A DNA stretch of 7,116 nt from Oscillospiraceae bacterium (lineage in GTDB: Bacteria > Bacillota > Clostridia > Oscillospirales > Acutalibacteraceae), in assembly GCA_019422905.1 (NCBI GenBank), contig JAHZCM010000105.1:1-7116 (forward strand), given 5' to 3'. Under the pieces are notes generated by a model that was not told the origin of the DNA, did not search any database, and worked only from the letters and a program-made list of their open reading frames with translations. Position 1 is the first letter of the stretch; the number at the start of each line of letters is the position of its first letter. Below, piece by piece: positions 4,958-7,116 of the stretch. Both the position numbers and the translations under genes were made by a program.

Positions 4958-6937
4958 CTATCTGCCGCTTCTTCTCCTGCGCTGCAGGGCGAAGGCCAAG
5001 CCCAATGCCGAAACAGCAGCCGCTGCACACAGGAACGCCACCGGGGTGCTGTCGCCCGTCGGCGGGACGTTTAGATACTCCGTCGCCGCAGTGGGTGCAG
5101 GCGTCGCCGTGACCACCGGGGTAGCCGTAGGCGCCGTGGTCGGCGCAGGCGTCGGGGTGGAAGCCGGAGTTGGCGTTGCTGTCGGTTCCGGAGTCGGGGT
5201 GGGCGTAGCTGCCGGCTCCGCCGCCTTCCAGACAATCGCAAACGGGGAGAAGCCGCTTACCGTGAGCGTGAGCATGGTATCGAGCTTTCCGATATCGTCG
5301 CCCTCAATGACCTCGATATCGCCGGCCTTGTGGCCCGGCATATCCTCCGCGTACATATGGTAAATCACGAATGTGTCGTTTTTATCCGCGCCCTCCGGAT
5401 AGGCAAGGCCGATGTACTTGCCGCCGTCCTTATAGGCGTCCGCGCCCGCGTAGTTCCACGTTTCCTTTCCGTCCTCGCTGACCTGCAGCTTGACGTCAAG
5501 ATACTGCACGCCCTCGATTTTCTCGTCCTTCCAAAGCGCCTCAAATGCCGCCTTGATTTTTTCCTCCGTATCGAGGCCCGCCTTCTTCAGCGCTTCCGTA
5601 ACCGTCACGCTGTTTTTCGAAACCTCCAGCTTATACACCGGCTCGCTCGGCTCCGCGCTGGGCTTCGGCTCTTCAGAGGCACCCGGCTTCTCGCTCGGCT
5701 CCGTGACCGGCGGCTCAGACGGCTTCGCGGAGGGAGATGTATTCGGTTCGGGTTCCTTCGACGGCTCCGTGGACGGAGACGCGCTGGGCTCCGGATCTTT
5801 TGAAGGCTCCGTGGACGGAGATGTACTGGGCTCCGGATCTTTTGAAGGCTCCGTGGACGGAGATGTACTCGGTTCGGGTTCCTTCGACGGCTCCGTAGAC
5901 GGAGGCGCGCTGGGAGCGGCCGTCGGCGTCGGGCTCGGCGTTGGGGTCGGGCTCGGCGTTGGGGTCGGGCTCGGCGTTGGGGTCGGTGTCGGGTCGGTCG
6001 CCTTCACGGTAACTTCCGTTTTGGCGCTCTGCGTCCCGACCGTGGCTGTGATCTCCGCCTTGCCGCCGCTCACCGCGGTTACAAGACCGTTTTCATCGAC
6101 TGCCGCAATCTTTTCATCCGAGCTGGTCCATGTGACCGTGCTGCGCAGCGCACAATCTGTCGTCACTTTTTCAGTCGCTTCCGCATCTTGAAAAACGACT
6201 TTCGCCGTAAGCGTAAGCTGCTCGGTGCCCTTAATTTCAAGCTCCGCCGCATCCGCTATCGCAAGGCTCAGGCTTTCAGCCTTCACCTCCATGACCTGCG
6301 TATACGCGCCGGCCACGTCCAACTTATCCTCATTCAAGCTGGATTCTGTTGAAAATTCCGCCGCCGTGGCAGCCCACTGTGCGGACGAGCTCTGGAATGT
6401 GCCGAGGCCGATATATTTGTAATCGGGGTTGATGAGCGCGAGATAATGTCCGGCTTTTTCAGCTTGTTCGCTGGTTCCGACATATTCCTTTTCCGCATAC
6501 CACAGCTCGATAGCTTCCATCATCGCGCTGCGTTTTTCTTGCGTATTTTCTGCGTTCCATGCGAGGTTTTCCGCCTCGGTCTTTACGCCTCCGTGCTCAA
6601 CGGTATTCCAATCGGTTCCGTTCGGGCGCGTATGGCTTTCAAAGACCGACGCTTCCGCCGCGCGGGTCTGCGCAATCCACTCCAGGTCGGACGACCATTT
6701 CATTTCGACATACTTGTCTCCCTGCGCTTCCTCGCGGATTTCATTGATTCTCTTGAGAATCGCGTCTTTTTCGTCGGAGGTAAAAGTACCCTTCACCGCA
6801 ACAAGCACTTTGCCTTCCGCAGGCTCCGTCACCGTCGTTTCGCGCTCCGCAGCAAAGGCCGCAAGCGGAAAGCTCATCAGCAGCGCCGCCGACAAAATCA
6901 AAGCCCCTGTGCGTTTCCAAATGTTTTTCTTTTTCAT
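4958..6937 (-). CDS. Exported CAP/SCP-domain surface protein with Big2 domain, Pro-rich repeats and sorting-like tail
   Basis: A 659-residue predicted cell-surface protein. Residues 1-30 are a signal peptide (KKK..WKR, hydrophobic core, AAFAA). Residues ~52-198 are a CAP/SCP domain with SHTRPNGTDW (101-110), AENLAW (122-127) and GHYLALINPDYKYIGLG (163-179). Residues ~222-312 are a Big2 Ig-like domain (VTWTSSDEKIAAVDENGLVT). Residues 316-433 are a Pro/Thr/Ser/Glu linker with TPTPSP and four 14-residue repeats. Residues 434-572 form a C-terminal domain of unknown role (IYHMYAEDMPGHKAGDIEV, SGFSPFAIVW). A second PT-rich linker spans 577-617. The end, VPPTGD (624-629), a hydrophobic stretch 632-650 and QRRRR, looks like a non-canonical sortase signal or else a membrane anchor. 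ATG 6937 has GGGGGA 7 nt upstream. The substrate of the CAP domain is unknown. Confidence 0.9.
   Translation of the reverse strand: MKKKNIWKRTGALILSAALLMSFPLAAFAAERETTVTEPAEGKVLVAVKGTFTSDEKDAILKRINEIREEAQGDKYVEMKWSSDLEWIAQTRAAEASVFESHTRPNGTDWNTVEHGGVKTEAENLAWNAENTQEKRSAMMEAIELWYAEKEYVGTSEQAEKAGHYLALINPDYKYIGLGTFQSSSAQWAATAAEFSTESSLNEDKLDVAGAYTQVMEVKAESLSLAIADAAELEIKGTEQLTLTAKVVFQDAEATEKVTTDCALRSTVTWTSSDEKIAAVDENGLVTAVSGGKAEITATVGTQSAKTEVTVKATDPTPTPTPSPTPTPSPTPTPSPTPTAAPSAPPSTEPSKEPEPSTSPSTEPSKDPEPSTSPSTEPSKDPEPSASPSTEPSKEPEPNTSPSAKPSEPPVTEPSEKPGASEEPKPSAEPSEPVYKLEVSKNSVTVTEALKKAGLDTEEKIKAAFEALWKDEKIEGVQYLDVKLQVSEDGKETWNYAGADAYKDGGKYIGLAYPEGADKNDTFVIYHMYAEDMPGHKAGDIEVIEGDDIGKLDTMLTLTVSGFSPFAIVWKAAEPAATPTPTPEPTATPTPASTPTPAPTTAPTATPVVTATPAPTAATEYLNVPPTGDSTPVAFLCAAAAVSALGLAFALQRRRRSGR
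5087..5209 (-). repeat. Second Pro/Thr-rich low-complexity linker
   Basis: Encodes residues 577-617 of the CAP protein (ATPTPTPEPTATPTPASTPT and onward), an extended wall-spanning linker just before the sorting-like tail. Unlike the first linker, its DNA repeats are degenerate. Confidence 0.8.
5744..5911 (-). repeat. Four 42-bp in-frame tandem repeats in the CAP protein linker
   Basis: Four units of 42 bp (5744-5785, 5786-5827, 5828-5869, 5870-5911) encode 14-residue repeats of the type PSTEPSK(E/D)PEPSTS. The two inner units are identical in DNA. The two outer units match each other except at two bases and differ from the inner ones mainly at synonymous sites, giving an order of outer, inner, inner, outer. 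Confidence 0.93.
5931..5984 (-). repeat. Three exact 18-bp tandem repeats encoding TPTPSP
   Basis: Three exact 18-bp copies (5931-5948, 5949-5966, 5967-5984), flanked by degenerate copies, encode the (TPTPSP)n part of the linker following the Big2 domain. Length change here would stay in frame. Confidence 0.93.
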
Positions 6938-6989
6938 CGTTCAATCCCCCATATCTGTCATCCTGAAAAGGGTATTCTCCTCTACCCAT

Positions 6990-7019
6990 ACTATACCGTA
7001 TCAAATGGACTTATGTCAA
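6990..7019 (-). promoter_or_regulatory. Sigma-A type promoter of the CAP-domain gene
   Basis: On the minus strand a consensus TTGACA (7019-7014) and TATAGT (6995-6990, 5 of 6) are 18 bp apart. Transcription should begin near 6983, giving a leader of about 46 nt with GGGGGA at 6950-6945. This is the best-looking promoter in the window together with that at 2147. Confidence 0.85.
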
Positions 7020-7066
7020 GCATTCTTACAAAACTGAAAACTTTCCTTAAGAAATTTCGGTAATCA

Positions 7067-7090
7067 AAACCACTAGTAAACTAGTGGTTT
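7067..7090. other. Perfect hairpin near the right edge (terminator or IS200/IS605-like end)
   Basis: AAACCACTAG (7067-7076) and CTAGTGGTTT (7081-7090) form a perfect 10-bp stem with loop TAAA. Read on minus, TTTTGATTACC follows the stem, which could be a modest terminator tail for a gene beyond the right edge. Subterminal imperfect hairpins next to a short AT-rich junction are also typical ends of IS200/IS605 elements, but no transposase is in view. Confidence 0.5.
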
Positions 7091-7116
7091 GCACAGCCCC
7101 TAGAAGGGTCAGTACT

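Noticed and set aside
3281..5074. A 597-codon plus-strand ORF across the glycerate kinase region
   Set aside because: It is antisense to a gene with every glycerate kinase motif, is extremely Arg/Ala-rich and has no family pattern; long antisense frames are common in GC-rich DNA.
5490..6191. A 233-codon plus-strand ORF rich in Gly/Ser/Val repeats
   Set aside because: The repeats are the complement of the PT/PS linker of the CAP protein; there is no ribosome binding site or signal peptide.

Overview
The window looks like chromosome from a fairly GC-rich Clostridia-type Bacillota. The evidence is strong GGAGG-like ribosome binding sites, sigma-A type promoters, U-tailed hairpin terminators, and a secreted CAP protein with Pro/Thr/Ser linkers and a C-terminal Pro-x-Thr-Gly-Asp / hydrophobic / arginine sorting tail. 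No rRNA, tRNA, CRISPR array or transposase gene is visible. The genus cannot be named from this sequence alone.

Layout from left to right. (1) 1-594, plus: the 3' part of a TrmH/SpoU-family RNA 2'-O-methyltransferase, closed by a hairpin terminator that lies inside the end of the convergent next gene. (2) 623-1251, minus: two paralogous small XRE-type helix-turn-helix regulators overlapping by ATGA. (3) 1354-1593, plus: a third XRE regulator, divergent from the pair, with its own terminator. (4) 1823-2077 and 2218-2430, plus: two more very small HTH proteins, clearly paralogous to each other. The first has its own terminator; the second starts at TTG and has a sigma-A promoter whose -35 is covered by a perfect 22-bp dyad. 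(5) 2527-3194, plus: a type II toxin-antitoxin pair (AbrB/MazE-like antitoxin, PIN-domain toxin) overlapping by ATGA, with a perfect 19-bp dyad between the -10 and the ribosome binding site, closed by a bidirectional terminator. (6) 3322-4672, minus: glycerate kinase followed directly by a small antitoxin-like ORF. (7) 4958-6937, minus: a 659-residue exported CAP/SCP protein with a Big2 domain, a 42-bp repeat array and a sortase-like tail, under a consensus -35 promoter. (8) 7067-7090: a perfect hairpin near the right edge, either a terminator or the end of an IS200/IS605-like element.

The stretch from about 1252 to 2526 is visibly more AT-rich than the GC-rich housekeeping genes on both sides. 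Together with five solo HTH genes and a toxin-antitoxin pair, it reads as a small acquired regulatory island between trmH and the glycerate kinase unit. The TA operon and the 2218 gene each carry a clean operator-like dyad in the promoter, so local autoregulation is the most reasonable inference. No known multi-gene defence or metabolic system is spelled out. The HTH array with its dyads, and the nested repeat structure of the CAP protein, are the parts most worth a second look.
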